From Monilinia fructicola (taxonomy: Eukaryota; Ascomycota; Leotiomycetes; Helotiales; Sclerotiniaceae), in NCBI GenBank assembly GCA_008692225.1, contig VICG01000005.1, positions 2,429,001-2,493,000 on the forward strand: a stretch of DNA of 64,000 nt, in the 5' to 3' direction. Position 1 is the first letter of the stretch, and each line of letters starts with the position of its first letter. Under the pieces are notes generated by a model, which made no database searches, had not been told where the DNA came from, and saw only the letters and a program-made list of their open reading frames with translations. This document shows positions 24,715 through 36,562 of the stretch, in pieces. Made by a program: the position numbers and the translations under genes.

Positions 24715-27700
24715 AAGAGGGGAGAAGATGGAATAAATATTACAAGTGTATCAACTAGAAATAGCTTGTGAATACAGTGCGCAACGAGTTCCATATCTGA
24801 CCTCCATTAACGAGCCAATCAATCTGGTCTCCTTTGCTTCCACCACCTCACCACCGATCTCGCAAGTCACCCTTCCCAATCCACTGCAACCTACACCCCC
24901 ACAAACTATTTCCACCCCCCAAAACACAGCAAGCTCAAACCTAACCCAACCAGCAACCGCATACCCCTCCTTGCACCAAGAGCGTGACACGAAGGCCCGT
25001 GACCTTATACCCATAACCCATCCTGTAACCTAATCCGTATGGTTACCCTAAAGTAACCGCAGACACCCAGAACTTTGAGACTGTCAAACTATCGGCTGCA
25101 GATTGGATTGCGTGGGATATTTCAATATATGCATACGGAAATCTACATGTAGATGCCGATGTCTATAAATGTGCGTCTACCGTACCTGTACGTGTGTCGC
25201 GGGGTATGGGGCTGTGCATCTGGCTCGATGGATTTCGAATAGATGTCTAGGTTTCAAAGTTACATGAAATTACTATTCTTGCGGATGACCAAAGATAAGG
25301 TTATGAGTTTGTAATTCTACAATTGATATAGCGATACCGCGGTTCTTCTCCTGGATGAGCCGATGTATGCTATTTTAGCGTTGACGTAGATGGATGGGTA
25401 CGGGCAGATGGATTGAACCCTGTCACAGCTGTGTTTTGTTCTGAGATGAATTGGAAATTGAGGCGTGGTAAGGTTACGGTGAAATAATGGATGGAGATTA
25501 ATCCAAGGGCGACAAGCTGAATTTTAGAATGCGCTTCGAGGGATGTTACGATTGGGTTTCTTGAGAATGACAAAAACGACCGATTTATGGATGGAATAAC
25601 ATGAATGGTCTTGCGAGCATTGTGAAAGTTACATACTGCATGTCTTGAGGCCAGATCATCGTTCGTCAGAGTGTCTGATGTAAGATTGAATGCGAAACTG
25701 TCCTCATATTTCCCCGGGACTCCGAGTCGTACCTGCTGTCTCCTGTTCACGAAAGAAATCCTTCAATAGGTTGCGGAAATTTGAATGAAATTTTGTTGAC
25801 TAATATCTCCCACTGTACTAAGTACGAGTACAGCCTACTACATACCCCACTTCATTTTCATCGCTTACTCAGGATGTCTGAAGACGGGCGCTTAATCCTA
25901 TCCATCCATTAAGCTCCCCACTTAGCTTTTGGTGCTGTGCGAGATGGGGATACCTGGAATTGTGGTTGTATGTTTGGTATTTCATTGTTATTGGTTGCTC
26001 GGGTGGACATGGGAATGAATAACGACTTGAGAATTTGATTACCGGGTTAGGGATTTTGATGGGGGTTGAGCGAAGATAGGGTTCGGTTACAGTGGCAAAG
26101 GAAATGAAGGACAATGCATTTGATAGACCGTCACGGACGAGGCTATCAAAACTATCTGATCGTCCCATGCCGTAAACTATGTGAGCCTCACTGGGTTAAT
26201 CATGGCCACTCTATGATCTCCGAACACGGTGGCCGTATGGTGTGTCCTCAACTTTACCCCCCAAGAAGCTCAGATATCATCATACCCGCCACCGACCATA
26301 AACCCATAAACTCTATCGCCAAACCTCCGCATCCGAGACCTAGACCCCAAATCAACAATGTATCCTTCAAGCCAGAAATCCCCAAGTGCAAAATAGCGGC
26401 TACCCAGCGGCTCTCTAAAACTTAGGTAAAAATAACCGACCCGGAGTAGAGCATGGTCTCCTACTTCTTCCCACTACTCAAATCGTCTAATCTCCAATGC
26501 CCCAACCCCTCACCTCCAATCAAAGCACCACAAAATAGGAGTGAAAAATACCGATAAAGAAAAACCCATTGACACCCCCAACCCAACCTAACGCTTGCAA
26601 CGAGGCTGAGAACATACGTACGAGAATCTCGCGTCTGAGCTCACGATATCGATCCCTCTTGACATCAATGCATCAAACTCAAACCACGCCCCAGATGCGG
26701 AGTGTGAAACGATTCCTCGGAGAAAAGATGAGAACTTCCAGATGAAGCAAAGAAACGAGAAAGACATGACGAAATGGGGTTTAAGTTTCAAACTCATCGT
26801 TTGGTGGTGGGGGAGATAAGAGCTTTTCTTCCTATCGTCACGTAGTGGAGTTAGGATGAGATCTATGCTCCTCGCCACCGCTGGGACGCCGTCCATGTTG
26901 TCAGACTGTTGTGGGATGCCTTGTACTGATAAGAAAACTTCTCTTGGGCTGTGTGCTCCGTAGTTTTGATTGAATATGGGGGATAGATAGACGATTGGAA
27001 TAGCCATACTTTGACGTAATGTACCGTGATATCGACGCAACTTCATCTTCACATCCTCGTATCTTCTACTATTTTCATTCTCATTTCCCCTTGATCTTGA
27101 GATAGTAATTGTACCGCTTAGTACCCTTATACCAAAACTCATTATACTACCCAGATAGTAACCTCAACAATCATCAATGCAAAGCCATCACCTCCCACAA
27201 TTCACAATCTCACACTACCAAAGTCATCTTCCCGACAGCCGCGCAAGCGTACACGCCGTGTTATTCTCATACCCAAGAGATCCATTCCGTAAGTAGTTTA
27301 TGTAAGAGCTATCAAGAGATCGAATTAGACATCTACAGGAAAATCATAAAACAATAAGGATTATTGATCAATAGACTTTGAGTTATCTAGAGATATTTAC
27401 CGTATTCAGACATCCTAGGTGAATAACCCACTACAGGGGTATAATCCGATATGTCCGTCCCTTTTAACTTCATCTGACAAATAGCGTGAGGTTATGAGGG
27501 TATTTAGCCTTCCAAATTAGTTAGAGGCGCCAATTAATGAATAGATTTGAAAATTCTGATAGCTCGAGATTTCTTTCTATTTTAGACAAAGATAGATCGA
27601 TACCTCAAATGTATGTAACTGTTGAAGTTTTGCTTGCTCCGTCCTCCTTCATCTTGCTCTTCAATCTCCAATCCCCATCCCCAATCTCCAGTCTCTGATC

Positions 27701-30613
27701 TCCAGTCTCCAGTTTCCAGTTTCCAATTTCCAGTTTCGAATGTTCAAAAAACGAGTTGGAGGATGGAGAAACTAGGGGGTAAGCAAGAGATCGAAGTACC
27801 GATTTCCCGAACTCAAACTTTATAATTGCTGCATTACAGGCTCCATACAGGCTCCATACATACAGACTACAGACTACAGACTACATACATACATACATAC
27901 ATATATAGACAGTGGACACAAATAAGCTCCCGGAGAAAAGAAAGAAAGAAAAAAAAACTGCAGGAAAAAAAGTCAGCTTGTTTCCAATAAGCGATCAGCA
28001 CTAATAATCTTACTAAACCTAGTATCTGTATCGAGTACAAATCGAGGATGCTCACCAAATGATTTTCATTCCTCTTACCCCATTCTATCCTCACTCGATG
28101 AAATCGGTTTCTATTTCTATACTAAGAATCTGGGACTGAGGATCGACATTTTGATGGCCCTCCCAAGGTTCCAAGGTTCCCAAGTTGCCGTTGATCGACA
28201 TGATGTTTGCTGTTGGGAAAACAAAACGTTGCAGCTTGTTGAACTGTACACACCGTAAATCCGTAGATTGGATGCGCTGTACAATTGAATGATTGTGAAC
28301 TTGTGCAGTTCTTGGAAATTGGTCGTCGCTGGCACGAACGATGAAGTATCTTCTTCCTCCATCTCATGATTCTCATCTCATCTCATCTGAAAACTCCAAG
28401 CAATGACATCATCGCCAACCCCCATCCTGCTTGTCCTACTCCGGCCTCCCGGACATTAATTTTTCTTCTTCCTCACGGTCCCAGTCCAGAACCATGATGT
28501 ACTCTGTACAATACCATACTGGAATTAACGAGCCTCACCTCACCTCGCCTCGCCTCACCCACTCGTTTCACATCCTTCCCTGTTTCTCTGTGGCGCAGAA
28601 GTCTAACTTGAGGAGCCCATCCAATAAGAATAGGGGCTATTGAATTCTTTTGCACAGAAGCTTCAGGGGGTAGAGGCTAGAACCCTTTTCGTAAAACTTT
28701 GGGATCTGTCTGCCTGTGCGTGAATGTCTTATATTTTGTACAGCAGCAGGTCGAGGGTACAAGACATGCTTGAGTGAAGAACGTTGCGTTATGGATGTCG
28801 TGTGTGCTCTTGTTCAGGATCTCGCTACTGTATTTCCACCTGCACACCAGCGTCGAGTTTCGCATTTGCATTCCCAACCACCAATACAAACCAAAGCCGT
28901 AACGCAATTTCCTTACCCTCCCTCAGTCACGACCTTGATAAAGATACGAGGACATACACACAGCCCAGGCGATACCTCCCCAAACCCCAAAATCCATCAC
29001 ATCGTCCATCCTCCGCCAGCTCTAGACCTCACCTCACCCATCTCCATCCATCCATCCCACACTCTCCCATTGGTCCATTCCCATCCCACACCTTAGCGCA
29101 TCCCCATGCACCAATTTCCGCCTCAACATGCACGCCGATAAATTTCCCTGTTTTGGATGCATGGGTGATGCGGCTAGTAGGGGTTGCATATTGTATGCAT
29201 GCGAACGGGCCAGTGATGTCCCGTGTATTAACCGTATATCACGGATTTGAACGAGGGAGGATGGAACGGGGATGGAATAGGAAGGTCTGGTGTTGATGAA
29301 GAGGGAGGAAGATATTGGCAGTGAAAGGTGTGTATGGGGATGTTCGAGTGAGATTTGGGATTGGCTTTGGGATTTTGTTGGTACGGAACGTCAATTTGTA
29401 GGGGCGAGGGAATCTTACGATGTGAGAATTGGGAATGGCATGAGGGCTTGGGTGTGCTGTGAATCATTGGGTGAGAGGGAAAAATTTCCTGGCAAGAATG
29501 CTCTGGTAACTTTACTCTGATATCAGAAGATACTGGTACGATACTCACCGCCACGTTGGCAACGGACCTAAGGTTGCTTTTGACGTCGACCTCGTATTAT
29601 GTTGAGATACCTACTGTATGGTCGGTCATATTGCATGACATTGAGTCGCAACGGAAAACTCAAAACTCATCTCCTGTAGGGAAAAAGAAAGATCACCCAT
29701 GAAATCGCACAGTCCATCCATCAACATGATCGCGATGACATTCACAGGGTTATATATCATTTTGAATTGTATCGTATCCTATCAAAACCATACCCATTCT
29801 CGACCTCATTTTTCAATCAATTCTCCAACCGTGCAAGGTCCATTCATCCCGCTCTCGACTCTGTTTCTGTACGGAGCATACTCCGTAGAATGAGAAATTC
29901 TCATTGATACACAGAGTACAAACCAAACCAGCCCCCTTAAGTCTAAACGAAATTAATGCGTCGTATACCACTCTTATCCATCTCATTCAACCAAGCTCCC
30001 GGTAGCTATCTGCTCTTGAACGTCCCCATTCATTATATTGTTTCGATGTTAGCTCTTGTATCATGAACACCTATATCGTCATATATCAATTTAATAATAT
30101 ATCAATCTAAGACATCAATCCCCATACCCAACCCCAGCCCGCACTCACCCCATCGATAACGCCAATCCAGGAAAGCCCATCTCATTCACGCACATGGACG
30201 AACGGCTCAACATAGGTTCAATACAGCAAATACACCATGCCCCAAAGCAAAGCTTAAATAAACACCAGCACCAGCATCAACAACAACACATACACAAACA
30301 GTAATATGCGACGCCATAAAACAAAGCTATCTATCCCATTGTCTTGCCAAAAGCCAACCGATAAGTTTCTCTCAAGCTTCAGTGTTCAGGACGAGGTATA
30401 AGCTTCGAGCTTGGAACCGCGGTGCAAGGTTCATGATTGGAAGCTGGTCGTCTACAGTACTAGTATTTCATGCAGTGATTGTGAAGGAGGATCCAAAAAT
30501 AAAATTCTATTGCTTACGCGGTTAGGGTATCTTGCACCTGATTTCCGGCCGTTGCCGTACCGTTTCAATGTATAGGAGGTTGGTTGTACAGTAGAGAGTA
30601 CTGGAATTTAGAA

Positions 30614-30615
<2 letters not shown>

Positions 30616-30644
<29 letters not shown>

Positions 30645-30646
30645 CA
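30616..30646 (+). repeat. (ACAT)n microsatellite
   Basis: About seven perfect tetranucleotide units. Confidence 0.9.
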
Positions 30647-31139
30647 GTTGTATCCTTACTTTACTGTAGGGCAGAAAAACATGATAATGAATGATATTAG
30701 ATGGGTTGGCGGTTAGAGTATCGATCAGATTCTTCTCTTCTCCTTTGTTCAGTCAGTCTGTTCTTCTTTTCTCTTTTGTCCAGGAGGATTAGGTGTAACA
30801 CCGGGATTTCAGAGAGCGTAATAATAATCATTAATATAGTATAGGCTAGTTTCTCTTTCTCCCTCCCTTCCTCTCTCAATCTATTTACCTTCTACCTACC
30901 CATTACACCCACTCATATCCCCCAATAAGAAATATCTCTCATAAATCTCTTCTCCTTCCCTCCCCATCACCCCCAAAAACAAACGAATAACCGAGTAACC
31001 TAATCCTGCGATAAATAAGCTATCCATGGATATATCTAATAACCTTATATCACAGCCAACAGCCAATAACTAATAGCTAATAGCTGATAGTATTATAAGA
31101 GTTACAGCTATAGCTTATCGCACCCCTCGCGTTTTTATT

Positions 31140-31800
31140 AATCAAAACCTTTATTTCTTAACTTATAGTATCCCTAGTGAATAATCAAGTCTTATAAAGT
31201 ATTCTATAAAGTTTAATTTAATATATTTAAGCGGGTTCTTAAAGAGATATATACGAATATAAAACTTAAAGTTATTTAAGTTTTATAGAAAAGTTAATAA
31301 TTAGAATATTAAACCTTTAATATTTAAAAATTATATAAGATTTAAATATATTTTATTAAATAATTATAAGTTTTATATTTCTTTATTTATCTTTTAAAAC
31401 TTATTAAAATAAATAGATATTTATTATTTTATTAATATTTCTTATTATATTTATTATATTTATATATATTTATTATATTTTTATTATATTTTATTATATT
31501 TTTTATATTTTTATTATATTTTTATTATATTTATATTATTTATATATTTACTTTTTATTATTATTTACTACTCTTTATTACTTTTTCTCATTATATATTA
31601 CTATATATTACCATTTTATATTAGGTATTTAATATTCAATATCTAATTAATATCTAATTAATATCTAATTAATATCTAATTAATATCTAATATTAAACAC
31701 CTACCAACATACGATGAATAATCAACCAACCAACCAATTAATCAATCACTCTATTTATTCATCCACTTCCCCTCTTTAGAGCGATATATATATATATATA
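31140..31800. repeat. AT-rich, RIP-like repeat block
   Basis: Almost no G or C over about 650 bp. It includes a motif starting GCGGGTTCTTAAAGAG at 31231 that recurs in altered form at 45221 and, reversed, at 48391, so it belongs to a dispersed repeat rather than merely being AT-rich. An 11-bp unit (ATCTAATTAAT) is repeated about five times at 31639-31692. No open frame. Confidence 0.7.
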
Positions 31801-31885
31801 TTATTCAAGTATCAACCATAAATTAAATTATCAAACCCAGACATCGAACAATCAACAGCGCACGTCAACGTTCGAGAGTTGGATC

Positions 31886-32775
31886 GTTCATTCATTTATT
31901 CATTTATTCATTCATTCATTCATTCATTGATAAAGGGATGAGGAAGGAAATGGGAATCTCGGATTTTGGCTGCACTCGGTAGGTTTTTTAAGCGGGAAAG
32001 GGGAGGGGAGAGCTGGTTTTGTTTGTTGATCCTTTTGGTTGGGTGTTTCTTTGTTTGGATGGATGGATGGATGGATGGATGGATGGGTGGGCGGATGGGT
32101 AGAGAGATGGGTTTTTGATGGAGTGGAGGTGAGGAGAGGAGAGGAGAGGAGAGGAGAGGAGGAGGAGGAGAGGACCATCCATCCATATAACCATATAACC
32201 ATACATATACATACGAGAGAAAGAAAAAAGAAGCTTGGATCGGATTACTTATTCACATCCATACTCGTAGACGAATTCGATAACGCGATAAGATGATAAG
32301 CGGATGAAGGGAGCAGATGTCGGAAATTGTACGGTGCCATGCGATGTGAAGCCATGCGGTACGGTACGGTACGGTGCCATGCGATGCGAGGCGATGCGAT
32401 GCAATATCGATATTGGAAGGCAACATACCTCCCCACCTTGTCGGACGTAGCATGCTCGGTCCGGTGTAGGAAGGAAGGGAGGGAGATTCATATATACATA
32501 CATATATACATACATATTACCGCACATATTACATATTACATATTGCATATTACATATTACATATCACGTATAATCATGGCACGCCATCGATATCGAGTAT
32601 TGGTGCCTACAGGACCTAGCCTGGGATGGATGGGAGCGAGTGCTGGGATGGAAGCCTATTCGGCATTTCAAATCCGTTGCCGATGTTGCGGTACCGCACC
32701 TTGTTTTGTGGCTTTGGGTTGGAGGGGGTGTGGGATAGTGTAGTGTAGTGTAGTGTAGTGTAGTGTAGTGTAGGA
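31886..32775. repeat. Dense microsatellite stretch
   Basis: Successive simple repeats: (ATTC)n at 31886-31929, (GGAT)n at 32057-32085, purine GAGAG tract at 32131-32174, (ACAT/TACA)n around 32490-32570 and (TAGTG)n at 32736-32773. Open frames crossing them are artefacts of repeat translation. Confidence 0.8.
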
Positions 32776-35700
32776 TAGGATGGGATAGATATCCTATCAG
32801 TAAGCAGCCAAGGTGTGTCATCTATCATCCGTAAAGGAAGATAGGAGATCTAATGTGCATGATAATGGGATGGGTGTATGTATGTATGTAGTCAGCAAGA
32901 ACGTAGTCATCATGATGAGAGGCAAATCGTAGGTACGCGGGAGGTGATGCGAGACGGCGAGACGGAGGAGTGCTGCAGCAGGCGACAAACGGGTTGTCGA
33001 AAGAAGGTTGGTTTACCGCGCCGAACCCGAGTGGAGGAAGAAGTCGAGGGACGATTCGCTTGGAGGATGACCCGCGCTTGAGTATGGCGACGATGGGAGG
33101 AGCGCTCTTGCATGGAGGGAGGGAGAGACGGTGATTTCTGGACGTTGGGCCGTTCGTGGAGATGTTCCTTCCATGTGCGGATGGATCATGTATGGAACAG
33201 TGGTGGAAGGCCCGTTTGGGGAAGACGGAGACCCGATTCGTGCATGGTGGATGGATGGTTCCGTGCTACTCCAGAGTGCAGAGCCTATCGTGTTGGATTG
33301 GAGAGGGAAGATCGCAATCGAGCTTCTTGCTTTTTGGGAACCCGGGAATCACATCGTATCTTGCTTACATATGCATCAAGCATTTAGCATTTAGCATTTA
33401 ACTGCTCATGTACATTAATCAACGTTTCCGCCCCCGCCCCCGCCTCCAGTTTTCTTCGCAGCATCCAGCATCGACACAGCACGGGACGGTATCAAATTTC
33501 TCGTCTCCTAAAGATTGAGGTTCGCTTGGAATTGGGATGAATGTGCGACGATCGTGGTGGTGAAAAGGTTACCAGGCATACCTAGGCAGCGCGGGTACTC
33601 GGGGTCCACAAATAGTCCTGGCATTGAAAATGTCGTCAAAACTGTCACCTAGCGCTTGCTCTCGTTAAAGTCTAGACCCAGTGCTGAGCTTCACCTCACC
33701 AGGATTCATGAAAAATCGACGATGAGGCAGGCTTCGTCTTCTCACATTCTTGGCACGATGGGAAGATACAGCATGGTAATTGTCATTCGAGGAGAGAGAC
33801 GATGGTTCTGTACGTAGGCAGGCATCACTGGGTTACGATAGTTTTGGTGCACGGGTTTCTTGGGTGAGACACAAAGACAGTCGACGGTTTCTGTACGACG
33901 CCAACTTACACGAAAAGTACCCCTCGATAGGGATTGCGTTACGTTGGACCAAAACTGTTGATATCGTCGTACTCTTCGGATTCATGTTGCCTCAAACATG
34001 GATATTTTGGCGCCAAGGTTCAAGGTGTAAGCCACAGTGGTACGGATTTTCTATGCATAAACCAGGATGATGACATGGAAAACGTTGAATCCTGGTTTCT
34101 TGACGGAGGGTAATCTTTCGACGAATGAGAGGGATGGATGCATATTTTCTTCTTTATGGGTCATTAAAGACAATGGATCAGCAATGCCATGTAACTCTAC
34201 GGAGGATGGACGAGATCTTTGAGCATAGAAGCTTTCTGGCCAATTTTGAAGGATGGTCTGGACTTTGAACTTTATTTATATCCGCATGCGTCGTGTGCGT
34301 AGTATGCGTGAAGGAAGTATGCGTGAAGGAAGTATGCGTAAAGGAAGTATGCGTAAAGGAAGTGTGCGTAAAGAAAGTATGCGTAAAGGAAGTCATCCAG
34401 GAAGGTTGTCGATACAGGGAAAGTATATTTTGAAGATTTATAAAATTCTTCGAGTGCGGCCATGAAGGTTTGGGGATTGACCGAGCTTTTGCTGATTCCT
34501 AGTACTTGATTTGTAATGATATCCCAGAGCTGCTGTGGTTGTTTGGACGGAGAATGGACCGAGACTGATTTATACCTCGTCGTGGGAGAGAGATGTCTAA
34601 TGGAATCCCATCAACCAACCACTCATCCGACAGACTCCTTTCGGTAGCAATTAGCAATGCACTGTACAGTATGCAGCAAGTTTCATCCAGCGTAAATGTG
34701 CATACTGAATAATGGATCCCACTCATACTTCCCCCCTCTTTTTGCCAACTCGTCGAATGGAGTCGAGATATCCTCTTTCCCGCATGGCACTGCAAGTCCT
34801 GATCCAATGAATGATTGACAGTGGTTTCATACAGTAGTTTAGGTAGAGACACTTTGTGAGGTTCCTCCACGATGTGGGGATTGGGGGATGAAGGTGGCGA
34901 TGATTGAAGACTGCCTCCAAACAGACCACGATGGAGTTTGTCCTCATACATATCGAGGTAGTGTCATGCTAATGTATCAACTTATCCACTTGGCACTCAC
35001 TATTCACGAAGGATACAGACAGGTGCTTGCTTCCCAGTCCCAGTCGGCGTCAAATGTTTTGAAAAGGTAGTTGGGTCGTTGGGTTTATCTTTAATGCCCT
35101 CTCTTTCCATAAGGAGTTACCAACTTGAATGCATCCTGCTGCCGCACTCACACCATTCATTCATTCATTTCCTTTGGAAAAGGAAGGAAAGAGGCATTAA
35201 AGAGACATGGTTAACCAAGTGGAGGTTAGGTAATTGAATGTGCTTGATAAGTCAACTCATCTCACGAATCAGCGAATGAAAGATCGGGATGTTTTACTAC
35301 TCGAAAGAGATAAAGGTGGATGACGAAAACCTTGATATGATGGAACCTTGGAAGTAAGTGATATAAGGTTATACAATGCCGTACGGAGGAGATATATTAT
35401 CATCTAGACTACTACTGTGTAGTACAGCTCGCCATGAAAAGATGTTCGGAGGCTACCCTACTTTGATATCAATAATCCACAATCCATAAATGAATGATGA
35501 TAATACAGAATATACTTCAACTAACTTGATGTGACCATAATCCCCCTGGTATCAGGGAGCGATAATATTGCTTTCTTTTCCCCAATACGACTAATTGGAT
35601 TAGCCGCCTTTCCTTATCCATTAGATCCATCTTCATTAACCTCATTCTCTACTCTGACTCAAGCTAGATCGGTGCTGGGTACTACTCTACACTACTCTGG

Positions 35701-36414
35701 ACAACTCTGGATTCCAGGTTACTCTAATGGCTTTAGCTCTTCAGTCCATTCCATCTACTCTCCTTGTATGGATGTCTTCCATCTTTTACCCAAGTAGTCC
35801 AAGCTCTGAAGAAAATGTGCATGCACCAGAGGAATCCGAATGCACGCCATCTAGATGGATATTGGAGAGAGCGAGGCGAATCATGAGGGCGAGGAGAGAT
35901 ATCTCATTCACGCCATGAAGATGGATCATATCCAAGCAACGGCATGCAAAAGATAATCACGGAAGGCAATATATTAGGTAGAGCTAACTAGTCACTCCCT
36001 CAATCTAATCCAATCTAATTGAATCCCTACATACTTCAAGCATAACACACACCAATATGATATACTCCGTGTATACTATATTATACTCTGTACACATACA
36101 GAGTACACATCAATCGATGCACTTCCATCGAGCCAAGCATTTCGAAGAATAAACCAAGTAAGCCATTGTAAAGAATCCAAAAGCAAATCCATCAAATCCA
36201 TCCATCATTCTAACCCGCTTATCCATCATCCATCCATCCACAACCAACTATACCAACCATCTACTAGAACAACCATCTACTAGAACAACCATCTCACCAT
36301 CTCACCCCACTCAGATTCAAGGTTCTTGATCTCAATCCTTGTTCATCTTTATAACTCGTTTGGGTTGGTTTATTCCTCTGCGTCTGCTATTTTGTACAGA
36401 GTACTTGCTGCTAA
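32776..36414. other. Gene-free region
   Basis: No gene supported. A GC-richer island (about 32930-33330) opens all three plus frames at once, which argues against coding. A 15-bp minisatellite lies at 34301-34390. Near-palindromic TACTCCGTGTA and TACACATACAGAGTA motifs occur at about 36062-36105. Confidence 0.5.
34301..34390. repeat. 15-bp minisatellite, 6 units
   Basis: Six contiguous 15-bp units of consensus AGTATGCGTAAAGGA with G/A variation at positions 4 and 10-13. Because 15 is divisible by 3 it opens repeat-peptide frames on both strands; I regard these as non-coding. Confidence 0.92.
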
Positions 36415-36530
36415 TATTTGCTGCTTCTGCTGCTTCTGCTGCTTTTGCTACTACTACTATTAATTATTATTACTATTAGTACTACTTTTGATACTACTAC
36501 TGCTGTTATTATTACTACTACTACTACTAT

Positions 36531-36562
<32 letters not shown>

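Larger units (their letters stand above)
24601..30900. other. Gene-free region with simple repeats
   Basis: No supportable coding gene; the longest open frame (26588-27142, -) has no domain I recognise and no splice partners. It contains a 13-base G run at 24702-24714, AGACTAC repeats followed by (ACAT)n at 27863-27902, (ACAT)n at 30616-30646 and an inverted TACGGAG/CTCCGTA pair at 29870-29887. Confidence 0.5.

Noticed and set aside
26588..27142. 184-residue minus-strand frame
   Set aside because: No recognisable motif and no neighbouring exons; treated as a chance frame in a gene-free region.
28716..29296. Overlapping Pro/Ser/His-rich plus-strand frames
   Set aside because: Two frames are open over the same C/T-rich tract, which is the mark of low-complexity DNA.
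33112..33401. Three plus-strand frames open at once in a GC-richer island
   Set aside because: Simultaneous openness in all frames reflects composition; no domain is seen in any.
34301..34390. CRISPR-like array
   Set aside because: Units are contiguous without unique spacers and the genome is fungal; it is a minisatellite.
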